Source: Dermanyssus gallinae
Taxonomy: Eukaryota; Arthropoda; Arachnida; Mesostigmata; Dermanyssidae
Assembly: GCA_003439945.1 (NCBI GenBank)
Contig: QVRM01002238.1
Location: forward strand, 1 to 64,000
DNA length: 64,000 bases
Reading direction: 5' to 3'
The notes beneath the pieces are model-generated. The model saw nothing but the letters and a program-made list of their open reading frames with translations. It searched no databases and had not been told where the DNA came from. Position numbers and translations under genes: made by a program. Of the stretch, positions 44,301-56,730 are shown piece after piece; the first letter of the stretch is position 1; each line of letters opens with the position of its first letter.

Positions 44301-47300
44301 TCTTTGTCTTTATATCGCTCTCCTTCTTTTGCATCGCTGTATGTTCTCTCTGTGTGTGTTTGCGGTTGTTGATATGAAACGCACGCACGCACGCACGCGC
44401 CAAACAAACGAAGACAATACCCGCGCCATTGTCTGGGCTGACGATCTAACTGCCATGTCTAACAGCGGCGACCGCATCGACATTGCTCTGACTACGACAA
44501 AGTACCGTAGTCACAAACGTAACAGCTGTAGTAAAACAACAGGAGCAGCAGCACAGCAACAGCAGTAGTGGTGGTAGTGGTAGTAGTAGTCGTAATATTA
44601 ACGATTCAAGCCAATTGCAATGCGCTGCCTCTGCCGCCGCAACCGCCGCCGCTGGACGTCTGTGACCACATAAATAAATCTACGTGAGCCGTCGATACGG
44701 TCCGTTCGAGAATAGGAGAACAAATGACGACGACGACGACGACAACGACAACACAATCAATGTATGAGTGTGTTCTCTCCTCTCTGTGTCAAGATTATCA
44801 TTGCCGAGCTTCCTGGACGACGACGTGGTCGTTTTCTGCTGGAAGGAGGAGCTGCTGCTGCTGCGGCGGCTGCTGATGTTGTTGTTGTTTCGTCGAGCCG
44901 CAACGCACTCCGTTGTTGTGACATGGTTTGACCAATCGAAGTTGAAAGGTCCGTGTCGCCATAAGATACCGGCGGACATCTACAACGGCCACGCTTCTTC
45001 GGACAACGCTTTGTTCTACAAGCGGCTTGCAGGGCAGGCGGCCAGCGGCGTCCAATCAAGGCGTCAAGGGAAGAATCAATGTACAGCAGCAGAAACGCAA
45101 CAGCAGCAGCAGCAGTCTCTGTCTGAGCAGACACCGGCAGTAATAATCCGGCTGCGCTGGATCAGCAAACTCTCGACAGAACGCCGCAGAGGTCACATTG
45201 CCTTGTTTCAAATGCCAACCGTCGTCCTTATCGTTGTCAGTGGGTCACTCACAGACGCAAAGCAGTATGAATCCTTTCCTTCCCGCAAGGGTCTTTAGCA
45301 TCTGGTGCCTTGTTCATTTTGTTTTAATATTATTACATGCTCTATCTTTCCCATGTTGGGAGAGTGGACAGGTGTGAGCACTGTCGAAGTGAAATCACAA
45401 AACCTCATCCTGGGGTCTCCGCCTCCTTGATCATAAAGGACCTAGAACCCAGTAAGTAAGGACTTAAGTCGATGTCTTGTTAGTGTACTGCTACTGTTGC
45501 TTCTAGGTTTGTTTCTATTGATGCTGCTGCTGTTGCACAACTTTGTAAATCTCAATTCTTTCTAACCAGCCACGGCCGGACGTTCTTCGGTGTGTATGTG
45601 TCCCGAATTTGCGTCTTTGGCAAGTGCTTCTAATTTTGACTATACGGGACTTTCCAAGGTTTGTTGTTTTAGAATTCAGTGGATCTCGGTGTTGTGCCCT
45701 TCTTGTGGAGCATCTCCGATTATGTTGCATGTTTATGTCGGCTTTTTTTCTGCAACAAATACTTGTAACAGCGCGACAAATCACAGAATCCAAGATCGTC
45801 ACCGAATTGCAGAACCCAAGAGCGTCACCGTATGTCATATTTTTTAAGGCGGCATTATAAATGCACTTGTCGTATGTTTGAACACAAAAATAGATTCCTA
45901 CAGATCCCCGGTATCCTGCGATTGAGCAGCACATTAGAAGCCATGGAAGTATTGCGCCTGGTAGGTACTCAGACCACAATGCCACTAGTTCTACAGCTAT
46001 CGTCTGCACAACTTGTGTCGAGTTCTACTAAGCCCGTTTTTTTTTTGGTGAGAGGGAAACATTCTTTTACGCACACCCAAAGCGGGTAGTGTGGGACACG
46101 ATGCCGATGTTGTTGGCATAATACCCACTAGAAACCTCTCACCTAAATGGCCTCAGGAAGAGGCGAGGAGCTGTAACCATTCTTTAATACTACTTCAACA
46201 TCTACTACTAAGCCCGTTACTACACTTACTTACACGTGTACGTACCTTTGTAAATATGTATGTGTATAGGAGAACTAAAATAACTCTACAAGCACTATCT
46301 TTATTAGTACCACAATGCTTTCCAGTTAATACAGTGTCTGGAATATATATCAGTTGCTAATATAACCCTTCTTAGCCTGAACCTCAGTCTGCCAAAGAAG
46401 ACTTTGTACGAATTAGAAACGATTTTTTATGATATTTTTCCCCACTCTCGTGCAAGAGCCTGCTACAGGGCAATTACGAATAATTGTATCTTACATTCCA
46501 AACATTGGCGTCAAGCGGGAGATATGGAAATCAAAGACGTCAAAAACCCTACTCCAAGGGGAATAGAGTTAAAATCTGGTCATTCTTGAAATGTGATGAA
46601 CTTTGGTGAGTGCAAACCTAGCCGCGCCTGAGTTTCTTTAGCCTTGTGATAAGGCGCCGAATCCTGCTGGGGCGTGAATCATCGGTCTTTGAAATGTTCT
46701 TTGGTCTACGACATCATATGATCCTTTAAGAGCAGCCGGTGGTGCCTCGCCCTGTAAATTTTAACTCTACGAAAACGCGCGGCGTGCGCCTGTCATTGGT
46801 TACCTCAGTCCACGCTATTACTGAGGTTGGTGCTTATTCGTGGCCCTAACATGCCGTCAAATACCGTTGCATTGTTGGTAAAGCTACACCCGATAATTTT
46901 GCCTGTTAACAGTGAAAGTGTTTTTTGTCAGAGGGGAGACGATGTTTGGAAGATATTTTTGCTTAACCGCAAGATCATGAACTTGTCATGCTGAGAAATG
47001 ACGTGTTGCCATATGTTCTGCTGTTGCCTGGGCTAGACTTACATGTGGCACTACATTACAACTATATGCTTGAAACAAACCGCATAATTAGTTCAAAAAT
47101 TAAGAATGTTTTGACATGTTTGCTATCGTTACGCGTGGACGGCACAAAGTGAGCTCATAGTATTACATTATCTAATAAATGTTTGCGATAATAAAGAATG
47201 TAATTGTTTACCAGTAGACCTTCAGTCCAACACGGAATGAGAGACTGCTCAATAAGCTAGTTTGGACCTAATTATGATGATGTAATAACTGCATACGCTG

Positions 47301-48282
47301 CGTCTCTATATATTGAAATATGATTACATAAAAAGTGTGCCAATTATATACTACGATAGCATATACTAGCACATTTGGAAGCACATTCTGCTTTACGATG
47401 GTCGAGCGCGTTTTGTAACCAACCTTGAGTAAGCAAGTCCTCAAACAAACAGATTATATTTATAATATAGTTAGAAACCTAAATTATATTGAAATATATT
47501 ATAATTGTGCTTAGTTGTAAATAAAAGTACAACAAACAAATAATTGGCTCATATAACGTTAAAAACGAAATCTGTTTTTTAATTTCCATTAGACTATGGG
47601 TATCCGTTTGTGTGTGAATGAATAGTTTAGTACTGTTCTTTTAAAATTAGGCACTTTTTAGACAATATGTAGTTGATCCAATGCGTATTCATTTTTTATG
47701 AACGATATTTATACCAATTGAACTAAATTATCTCCAATACATATCTGCATAAAAACGAGCTTCAAGCATATACTTGTAATAACTAACGTGTATCGATATC
47801 AAGCAATACAATTCACTTTAAGCCATCGTTGTTTCATACTACCGTATGAGGCATTTGAGAGCATTATCAGGGGATTTCCTTATCTGGACTGTATGTGGAA
47901 CGAAATTCCGCTGCCGGCAATACAATAGCCGTACACGCCGTATTGCTAAGTAGTACATTGATTTTTTTTGCCTAAATCAAACATGGATTACGAACGACAA
48001 ATGCGCTATTTACTACTTCCACGTATGTACCTTATTCAAACGAATTAACTCATTACCAGAGGTTCATGTAAGGTATGGTGTCCTAAATATTGGCATTGTA
48101 CTGCTATCCACTTCAACGATAGATATCAAGTAGTAAGTACATCGGCTGTCGTCAATAGAGATAAAAGTACATTTCACCAAGTCTTGGGTTCATACATATC
48201 GATGCTCCCGGCGCGACGCCTTTTACGGGTTCCAAGCAATCATCAAAACAAATTGCAAAGTCGGCTTAAAATGTAGATATCC

Positions 48283-48286
<4 letters not shown>
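44301..48286. other. Long, mostly unique AT-richer region
   Basis: The least repetitive 4 kb of the window. Frames up to 176 codons (plus, 44768-45298) and 164 codons (minus, 45515-46009) occur, but they carry CAG/AAC pieces or no recognisable motif. A small duplication near 45789-45830 contains two GCGTCACCG/TCGTCACCG words. From 46600 to 48290 nothing longer than about 60 codons is open and no element ends are seen. Confidence 0.45.

Positions 48287-48338
<52 letters not shown>
48287..48338. repeat. (TA)n array
   Basis: Alternating TA, about 52 bp. Confidence 0.95.
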
Positions 48339-48341
<3 letters not shown>

Positions 48342-48595
48342 TCTTATTGATAGCTTTAGTCTGGATTTTTTTATATAGACAAAAAAGATTTAAAAAAAGC
48401 AAACAGCTTGTAGCTTTAAAGTACTAAACCTATTTTAGTAATTTACTTAAACAGTTTTACACACAGAAAGGGCACCGATTACGTCGAAATCGCTTTCGCT
48501 TGTTGACGAGCGCATTCTTTGTTGAGTTTTAAGTGAATGTGTGCAGCTGGACCATCAAACGCCTTAGAATCAACAACAACGTAGTTGGTTCAGCA

Positions 48596-49086
48596 TTATA
48601 ATTTAGTCATACCAAAATATGTCATATTACGATCCAGTGTTATAGCAGAATTTCCCCGTTGCTGTACCCAGTAATCTAGCAGAGTTTCCCCATTAAATAC
48701 GGGTAGATAACCGGCGGCAAAGTCCCCTACATTGGTATGCTCTGAGGCCGACAGTGAAAGTAGTACGAGCGTCGGTGATGGTGCCACTCAGTAGCCCAAT
48801 CGGCTCGCGAATGCTTGGTAATTCCACATACACACACACCTGTAAACGTGTCCTCGACTGGGGTGCTAATTTCACGTAAACGGAAAGTGCGGGCGGACCC
48901 TTGTTCCAAAGCAAGACATAGCCAAAAGTTCCGTTCTTTAAGGAGGTCGTTGGCCACACAAAAGAGTAACTGGGAGCGCAAATAGAGCTTTAAAATCAAC
49001 ATTCTTTGAAGTTCTGGTTTATCGGGTAGATGTGAGCTTTGAAACAGACTCCCAAGTAGTGACAAAATGGACCTAATGAGCGTCAT
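48596..49086 (-). pseudogene. Possible degraded coding region, unrecognised
   Basis: Three overlapping minus-strand frames each carry part of what looks like one protein. The first (49086-48727) has SQLLFCVANDLLKERNFWLC then LALEQGSARTFRLREISTPV. The second (48959-48693) has LSVYVKLAP and RLQVCVYVELPSIREPIGLL. The third (48787-48596) ends DRNMTYFGMTKL before TAA. Alternating hydrophobic and polar residues (LSVYVKL, VCVYVEL) suggest beta strands. Frame changes near 48900 and 48760 would be frameshifts if this was once a single gene. I cannot name the family; a decayed mobile or captured sequence is as likely as a host gene, and chance is not excluded. Confidence 0.22.
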
Positions 49087-50826
49087 CAGGTACTAGGCGA
49101 CAAAACATATTGGCCTACGGAAAATGTCGCCGCAGTTTCAGCTGGATCTACCCCGTAGGGATTCTCCAGATTTTTGTTTGTTTTTGAGCGCAAGGCTTGG
49201 CACCTTGCTTTAGCCGTAGATTCTGAGTTCGTGACAGTACCTAGGTCGTACCTAGCAGCTTGAATAGCTATACAAAAATTTGCTCGACGGTAAGTTAATA
49301 AAAGAGGTAGACAAAGAAGAGTGGATTATATAAAGTCCCTCCCCCATAGCGCGCCGTTCTCTCAGATAATTTGAAGTACACTTGCGATATCGTCATGCGA
49401 GAAAGGCCGGCTTTTGTTTCAGGACCTTGTCTACGGACGCCATCAGTCAATAGATCATGATGAGGTGTGGGTGGCACAGGGATGATCACCTCGTCGTCGT
49501 ACTTATCCGCTGGTAGTCTACGGAAGCTAATCATGTTTTCTTCACCCTTTTAAAAACGCGCGTAACGCGGGCGTGTCTATGTCCGGTTTGGGCTAATGAA
49601 TTATATATATTTACACATTAACCTACTTGTTGGGTGGCCGCTGGTTGCAAAACCGTTCGATCTCTATGACGTGCAAATTTAGCCAGTCAGATGGATCGTC
49701 GATATGTCCTTCGACAGGATAGCCCCTCACCATGTTTTCATCATGAACGTCAGGGAAATGCACATATGCGTTGTGTTGCCGTTTTTGTTTTCTCTAAATC
49801 GACGAGCAGATTCTGCATTGTCTCCGTCAAATAGCAACAACAACAACAGCGGCGGCAGCAGCAGCAGCAACAACAACAACAACAACCGAGAAGGTCGAAC
49901 GTTGTTTTTCTCTGTTTGCCAACATTTGAGAGCAGAAGAACATCGAGAAGAAGAAAAAGACGACGTGGTAACTTGTAGCGTGCATAGCTAGATGACCGAT
50001 GTCTATCGATATCGGGGTGGTCGAGTGGCGCCAAATTTGAAGGCCGTATGCGCGCCGTTCGTCACGTGTGTTTTGGGGGGTCGTATAGCAGTGGAGCAGA
50101 TGACCCCCACTGGCCCAAACGTTCAGGGGTGCAACGACAACGACACCGTCGTGGAGCGTGGTTAGCGTTGCCAACCGGTCGGCAGTCGCTCACCGCCACC
50201 GCAGGGGGCGCGAACACTCAAATTATTCATGACTCAAAATAGAGCATCGCATTCAGTCAGTAGAGAACAGTAGAGTGGAACAAATAACCTACAGTCGGGG
50301 TAATCACAAACTCAAAAACAACGTTAACAACAACACGAATAACGACAACGATGCTTCCATAGCGATAGATATTATTATTTATTAATACGTACAGGTATTG
50401 CAATTTCTAATATATTAGTTAAATATTATAATTGCTTGAGTGTTGGTGACCACTCAACATCATCTTGACGTTGCCTGCCTGTAGATCCACTATCTGTCTG
50501 AGGAGCGCGGGGTCGGATCTTTTGTCATTTTGACTGCATATTTATCCCAAACGCCAAATGACTCGTGACCGAACGCTATTACAATAAACGTATACAGGAA
50601 GATGCGCGTATAGGCGCCGTTAGTGCATCTCCCGTTGGTGAACGATGTGTCCAACGTCCGCACTGGCTAGGCCGAGGAAGCGTTAGCCGAGAGCGTACAT
50701 GTCGGAGACAGTGGCGTCCTACGCCAGCGGCCGATTTTGGTTCTGCTCCTGGCTGTTAGGGACACCCGGCCAGCCTAATGCAACTAAGCCGGTGCAGGCC
50801 GCGTTCGTTAACGTTACACCACATTA
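49087..50826. other. Unique sequence, no gene recognised
   Basis: An AAC/AGC tract lies at 49829-49886. At 50012-50030 the sequence GGGGTGGTCGAGTGGCGCC looks like a pol III A box but no B box follows. Frames stay below about 120 codons. Confidence 0.4.
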
Positions 50827-51435
50827 TCATTCCTCTAGTTCAAACATGGCGATGCCAAGTCTGAGGACACTGGCAGCGCGGAACTGGTCGTCGGCCAGCT
50901 TACTGTCGACGGGCTCGAACGGAGACACGTCGAGCAACGCTGCGGCAGCGTCCGATGAGATTTCTTTTAGTAAAATGTCGCCCACATCTAAATCGCGGCC
51001 CACAAAAGGGTTAAGAGTGGCTATTTGATCCAACCCCGTCTGCCTGGTGACCTGCTTTTCAGAAGGATGACCAAACTGACGCGCGTCCACTTCCAGAGCC
51101 AAGTGGCATCGTCTTGATGGTGGCTGATAAGCTCTCCGGCACTGCAAAGGCGACGAGGCAAGGAAAGCGGACAAGGCAAGGTCCGTGGCAGAGCGAATGC
51201 CTATTTCAGCCAGCCGGGCCGGGTGGCTTGCCTGGGTCCATGATTTGTCGCGGTAAATATAGTAACGTTTTTTCTTTGGTCCCTTTTTTGGTAACAAGAT
51301 CAAACGTTTAATACTAGCGGCCACCAATGTTGACAAAAGATTTTCATTCCTTTCATCTCGTTGACAAACGATTTTCACCCGAAATACTACAAGGAGGATA
51401 TGCATAGCCTCGTTTTTTAGTTGTTTGGCACTCAC
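50827..51435 (-). CDS. Unrecognised 202-codon open frame
   Basis: ATG at 51435 to a stop at 50827-50829. It is the longest non-repetitive frame in the window. The N-terminal third is basic with KNEAMHILLVVFRVKIVCQR and KGPKKKRYYIYRDKSW. The middle is ordinary (HPARLAEIGIRSATDLALSA). The C-terminal third is acidic and regular, with NPFVGRDLDVGDILLKEISS followed by DAAAALLDVSPFEP and a final FELEE. The C-terminal half has a good share of G/C third positions. I recognise no family. The plus strand is also partly open (109 codons at 50699-51028) in the mirrored frame, so strand choice is uncertain. It could be a single-exon gene, an exon, or a remnant. Confidence 0.33.
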   Translation of the reverse strand: MSAKQLKNEAMHILLVVFRVKIVCQRDERNENLLSTLVAASIKRLILLPKKGPKKKRYYIYRDKSWTQASHPARLAEIGIRSATDLALSAFLASSPLQCRRAYQPPSRRCHLALEVDARQFGHPSEKQVTRQTGLDQIATLNPFVGRDLDVGDILLKEISSDAAAALLDVSPFEPVDSKLADDQFRAASVLRLGIAMFELEE

Positions 51436-52717
51436 AAGCGAGATTAATTGATATGTGAGAATGTGGATAGATTTCCTTTTATTTTATATACTTATTTTTA
51501 TTTTTTAGATGTCTGTCATAAAGTATAATACAAGATCTGACGTTTATTTTGTCTTAATTTTTATTATATACTAATATGATTTATATAAATGCAAATATAA
51601 TGTTATAGTGGTCGCGTTTTTCTAATGAAAGAAGTTTTCGCTGTTCGAGTTATGTGTGTAGATGGATTCGTCGTTAGGTCCGTAAGTTTCGGCTGCATCC
51701 ATATGCCACTCTGGTATGCAGTTTCCATTGTTTTTTCTCGCACTAAGAAGCGTTGTTCTTTCTTCATACTACCTCCTTCTCGCTCTCGTTCCCCTCTCTA
51801 TCTCTCTCTCGCTCTCCAGCTCTTTTTGTTGTTTTACGTAGAGGCCGTAAAATGATTTGAAAATAATATTTACACTGATACGAATCGGTCAGCTCGTGGG
51901 TCGGGCTGGCCTGGGGGAAGGGTGTCGCAGCCGTCAAGCCGCAAAAGTGTCGTTTCGGCCCGCAGACCCGGCATCGTAGTTGCCGCCGACGACGACAACG
52001 ACATCCCTCATTGTAGGGGAAGGGGGGCAGGGGTTGGGGTGAAGCCTGAAACGCTAGAACGATGAATGAGCTATGTAGCTAGCGGGATGGCTGTCCGGAC
52101 AAACGAGTGGGCCTGAGACTATGCACAGAGACACAAGAAGACAATGTGCACCCTTTGTGTTGGTGTGCTGAGGTCGTCATCATATCGCCGAGTAATGGCG
52201 CAAACACCAACAAACTCACACAACATCCACTCGCCATGAAAGCACTTCTCTTTCCGCATGCATACAGGAACGCATGCATACAGAGTCATACGGATGACAG
52301 ATAACCCCCCACACACAACACACCCACAGCCACACAGTCACCTACCCAATACAACTCGTAGGACACACAAGTATACAAACTACGTCCGTCCACAACAAAC
52401 AGAAACATCGAAGACGACACGACGAAGAAGAACTGGTGAGCAACAACTTGAACAACAATTGAACAAGTTGACGAAGAAGAGTCCGGTTCCCACGACGTTT
52501 TGAGGTGAGGCGCGCGAGATCGGGCCATCGGAAGACCAAACGAGCTCTCGTCGCATCTCGCCCGCTCTGCGTATTGAGGCTGAGTGTTCCAAGCAAAGAT
52601 GACGAGAATACATTCATGATGATTCTGCTGCTGCTGATGTTGCTGCTGCTGCTACTGCCGCCAATTGTAATGGCGATGATGAGATGATGGTGATGAGACT
52701 AGGGGTGGAGGTGGAGA
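51436..52717. other. Unique sequence, no gene recognised
   Basis: AT-rich at 51440-51620, a CT-rich patch at 51780-51825, CA-rich DNA at 52300-52345 and a CTG patch at 52620-52660. No convincing exon. Confidence 0.4.
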
Positions 52718-52861
52718 GATTCTAAAGTCCGTGGTGATTCTAAACTCCGCGGTGATTCTAAAGTCCGCGGTGAGTCTAAAGTCCGTGGTGAGTCTAAAGT
52801 CCGTGGTGATTCTGAAGACGCTGGTGATTCTGAAGACGCTGGTGATTCTTCTGAGGGTGCA
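52718..52861 (+). repeat. 18-bp minisatellite, seven units plus a degenerate eighth
   Basis: Units GATTCTAAAGTCCGTGGT start every 18 bp from 52718. Units 6 and 7 share a different version (GATTCTGAAGACGCTGGT). As 18 is a multiple of three the reading frame is kept: the plus strand reads DSKVRG and the minus strand SPRTLE/SPRTLD/SPASSE. The minus-strand frame (131 codons, 53094-52699) also contains non-repetitive sequence. Whether any of it is translated cannot be told from the sequence. Confidence 0.92.
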
Positions 52862-53404
52862 TGGATCAGTAATGATGATGTTGATGACGAATCATTGACT
52901 GCTTGCGTCCTCGCCAGCCCCCCCCCCCCCCTTTTGTCTTCCCAGCAAGTAGTACGTGATGATGTATCCCTCTCAGGGTTTGTCACCGATGTCACCTCGC
53001 CCAGACCAGCCCATCTTGTGCTTGATTGGATTGGGCGGGTGGTCAGTTTGTTGTCGTCAGTCGATCGGCGGCCATAGAGCGAATCTTTCGTCATTGGTTG
53101 GTGATCAACTGTTGTTGATTACCTTCTGCCGGCGACGATGACGGGTTCCGGAGTACACATGATAACTTCTGCTTCTGCTGCTCCTTCCTCTGCCAATACT
53201 ACTGCTACTATGTCTATACCAATGCCTTCGCTTTTTCAGTTGATGCTGATCCGTTTGTTGCTGCGAGTGTGTTTGTTGCTGTTGCTGCTGCTGCCGCTGT
53301 TGTTTCTGTTGGTGTTGTTGTTGCTGCTCCATACCTCGAGCGTCTTGAGCGAAAATGATCGAATGCTATTTGCATCCTCGTATCGTATAGGCTCATGCAT
53401 ACAA

Positions 53405-53630
53405 CAGAGTGCAGTTCGTCGAGCGCCTGTACGGCGTCACTTCTGCAGCGACCAACCTATCACCGACACAAAGTCCCCAGAGACTTTGTGTCGAACAGCT
53501 GTTGACCCTTGAAGACAAAGACGATAACGCGTTCGTCGCCTTTCTGCGTCTGTTTGCTATTGCGATCCATACCGTAACTACTACCGTAACTAGGCACCTT
53601 CAGGCTAGGCTATCTAGGGCAGGGTAAGAT
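53405..53630 (+). CDS. Candidate short exon, weak
   Basis: A plus-strand frame reading VQFVERLYGVTSAATNLSPT, then EQLLTLEDKDDNAFVAFLRL, is non-repetitive, with fair G/C at third positions up to about 53570. It ends at TAA after a small GTAACTACTACC duplication. No acceptor or donor is decisive and no domain is recognised. It spans a perfect 11-bp inverted repeat. Confidence 0.2.
53465..53492. repeat. 11-bp perfect inverted repeat, 6-base loop
   Basis: GACACAAAGTC at 53465-53475 and GACTTTGTGTC at 53482-53492 flank CCCAGA. Confidence 0.85.
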
Positions 53631-55427
53631 AGGATAGACTAACGTAGGTTAGCAGCGGTACTCTTCATTCAGCGGCTACCGAAGCATTTGCGTTGCCGCT
53701 GCTGCTGCTACTGTTACTATTTCCGTCTACTTGAAGTTGTACTAACAATGGTCGTGGTAGTAGTAGTAGTAGTAATGGTAGTATGATGATCGTAGCGGCG
53801 TAGAGGCAATGATGGAAGTCCGACAGAAAACCCGTCGCGGCCCAGGTGTCCCAGGAGTAGAGCTGAGTGAGCACGCCCATTTGTTGCTTGTTCGTTCAAT
53901 GTCATCGCGCGACCGACAACGAAATTCGTATCGCGCGACCGTACGGAGCACGTAGCCGGCGGCCTAGATGGTGATGGTGGTGGTGGTGGTGGTGGAGGTC
54001 GTCAATGGAATGATAGTTCCGCGTTGATCCCAGTTGATCCAATCGCGTTGTCGCCGTTGTCAGCCAACACGCGGCCTACTCCAACATGCGCTTAGTCGAG
54101 ACGTTGGTGCTCCCGCCGCGAGTGCGACTACCATGGGTGCCCTATATCTATTGGCTAAATGCTACTCATGTCGGCTCGTACGTCGCACTCAAGCTGATTG
54201 AACTTCGGTGGGGTGCGGGGGTGAGGGGAATGAATTGAATGCAATTGAACACCACAAGCTCATTCAAGACGCAGTCGGCTCAATGGGGGGGGGGGGGTCG
54301 TGATGATATAGCCGTGAATGGCGTTTGCCGCTGGCAGCAAGGAGGAAGGGGCTTTCTAGCAATGGTAAATATGCCATCATCAAATCAAACTACTACGTCC
54401 ACTGACTGCTTAGAGTACGGGGGGAAGGGAGGGAGCGGGGCTCTGAATAGAAGAGCTAATCAGCATCGAATGTGCCACCATTCGTTTATTAATAAAATTA
54501 ATTTCAACATCATTTTTATCGTTCGTCCGGGGCTTATTTATTGGTGATTCTCCATGAAGCATGAGATATCTAGATGTCTAGTAGAGCTTATAATTACTTG
54601 AGAATTCTAGTAAAGACGGATCCAAGCGGCAACCATTGGATACCCATGCCGGCAAATAGCTTGACATTATGTTCATTAAAAACAAAAAATTACTTTAGAA
54701 AACTGTTACTTGATAACGTCATTTCTAGTAAGAGGCATGTTTAGCGCAGTAATCTCAGCGACCGTGTCCATTTGTGCACAATGTGACTTTTCTTGTGAAC
54801 GCGTACTTTTCTCATCTCCCACATATCAAAGTCTACAATACGCGTCTGATAAAAATGATCTGCGGGTATAATTGGGTCAGTCTCAGTGATTTGCGACGCA
54901 ATGAAAGTCACAAACACCGAACAAAACAAATTTAGGGAAATGTCTGATATTCTCGGATTCAGGTAATTTTTCAGAGTCCAGGTAAACGTCCATCTATTTG
55001 TACACGCTGGCAGGTAGTTTATTATCATCAGCTGTGGAGCGTCCGATAATTGTCCGAGAGAAGGCTTTCAGCAAAATCTGCAAGTCTTATAGCATATCGC
55101 TCCAAAAGGGTATGTGTTAGGATCAAGTCCACCGGCCATATCCTCTACTACTACCGCCCCATCATGGTCTATGTAGTCAGAGTGCAGTCGTTACGAATGC
55201 ACGCTAACCTAAGTTTTCGTGTTTCTTTTGCGTAATTAACTATGACGTTTAGTATCGTAGGCAATATCTGTTTGACATGTATATATCTACTATCGACTAA
55301 TGCTTTTGGCTAACATTGACAGCTGTCTGGTAGGCTTTTGTAGATTTCCTCCTGTATCACTGGGATGTTTTATATGTTCACAATAATATAATTCGGTAGA
55401 CAACTCTGTCATTCTCTCTCTCTCTCT
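53631..55427. other. Unique sequence, no gene recognised
   Basis: Contains AGT triplets at 53755-53775, GGT triplets at 53970-53995 and 13 G at 54285-54297. A 95-codon minus-strand frame at 54741-55028 is unrecognised. Confidence 0.4.
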
Positions 55428-55442
55428 GTATATATATATATA
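55428..55442. repeat. (TA)n array, left flank of the mariner
   Basis: CT and TA units end in the TA that serves as the mariner target. The array continues at 56734-56762 on the other side. Confidence 0.9.
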
Positions 55443-56730
55443 CAGGTAGTTCAATAAGTTCTTAGAATAAAAACCGAGAATTTTCCAAATCATGTTTTTA
55501 AATTGTTCTTATTCGATATACTCCCCGAGAAGCTCAATACACTTTTCCCACCGAGATTTCAGAGCTTTCATACCTCTTGAGTAGAATTCCGCGTCGTTAG
55601 ACTGAAAATAGGCATTGACAGCAGCCTTAACCTCTTCATTGCTGGAAAAACGCTTTCCACCGAGACTATTCTTCAAATGTCCGAAGAGGAAATAATCAGA
55701 GGGGGCCAGGTCTGGAGAATAGGAGGGTTGTTCAATAAGTTCGAACCTCAGTTGGGCCAGTTTTGCCGATGCTTGCCGGGACTTGTGTGCAGGAGCATTG
55801 CCCTGGTGAAACGGGACAACCTTCTTCTGCAAAGCGGGCCGTTTCACGATGAGTTCTTGCTAACGGCAGTCCAACAGTCTTGCATAATATTCTCCTGTGA
55901 TCGTTTTACAGCTCTCAAGGTAGTCGACCAGCATTATTCTACGTTGGTCTTAAAAAACTGTAGCCATCACCTTTCCGGTCAATGCCTTTGTCCGCACCCT
56001 CTTCGGAGGTCCTTTATCAGGTGCACACCATTGGTAAGATGCCTCTTGGGTCTCGGGAGTGTAGTGATGAACCCGGCTTTCATCGACGGTCATGAATCTG
56101 CACCAAAAACCCGACAGATTGTTTGAAATCTTGGCCAAATTTCGCTGTAAAGCCAAAACAGGCGCGTCTTTTTGGCCTTGGTTGAGCAAATGCGGCAGCC
56201 ATTTTGCTCTAAGCTCTTTCATCTTCAAGTTTTCGTGTAGGATAAAATGCACACCGCCTAAACTAATCTCTAATGCCTCCGCTATTTCCTTAATGTTCAT
56301 TCGCTTATCTGTGCCAAGAATTTTTCGCACTTTCTCTACGTTTTCCTCATCAGTTGCCGTTTTTTGGCCTCCTGGACGTAGTTCATCCTCGGTGCTCCTG
56401 CGACCTCTTTTTAACACATTAATCCAGTTGGAAACAGTGGCAAAACATGGCGCAGAGTCACTGTACGTCTCGTCTAACTCAATTTTTACTTGAGTCGCAT
56501 TCCAACCTTTGAAATAAAAATGCTTGATAACCACTCGAAACTCTTTTTTCTCCATTTTTAAAAAACACGCCGATACGTTGCACGGGAAAAGCTCTCAAAC
56601 GAAATCGCAACGGCCAATTCACCATAATATATTGAGTGCTAGCAGTCGAAAAGTTGCAGTTCCTATTAGCGGTGAAAGCGTGCCAAAATTCGAATTCTAA
56701 AAAGCTCATTCTAAGAACTTATTGAACTAC

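Noticed and set aside
44768..45298. 176-codon plus-strand frame
   Set aside because: Overlaps open frames on the other strand and contains CTG/CAG runs; no motif, no splice support.
50012..50110. tRNA-like or SINE start (GGGGTGGTCGAGTGGCGCC)
   Set aside because: A-box-like only; no B box or family member found.
55677..56493. 149- and 133-codon plus-strand frames at the mariner
   Set aside because: Antisense shadows of the transposase pseudogene.
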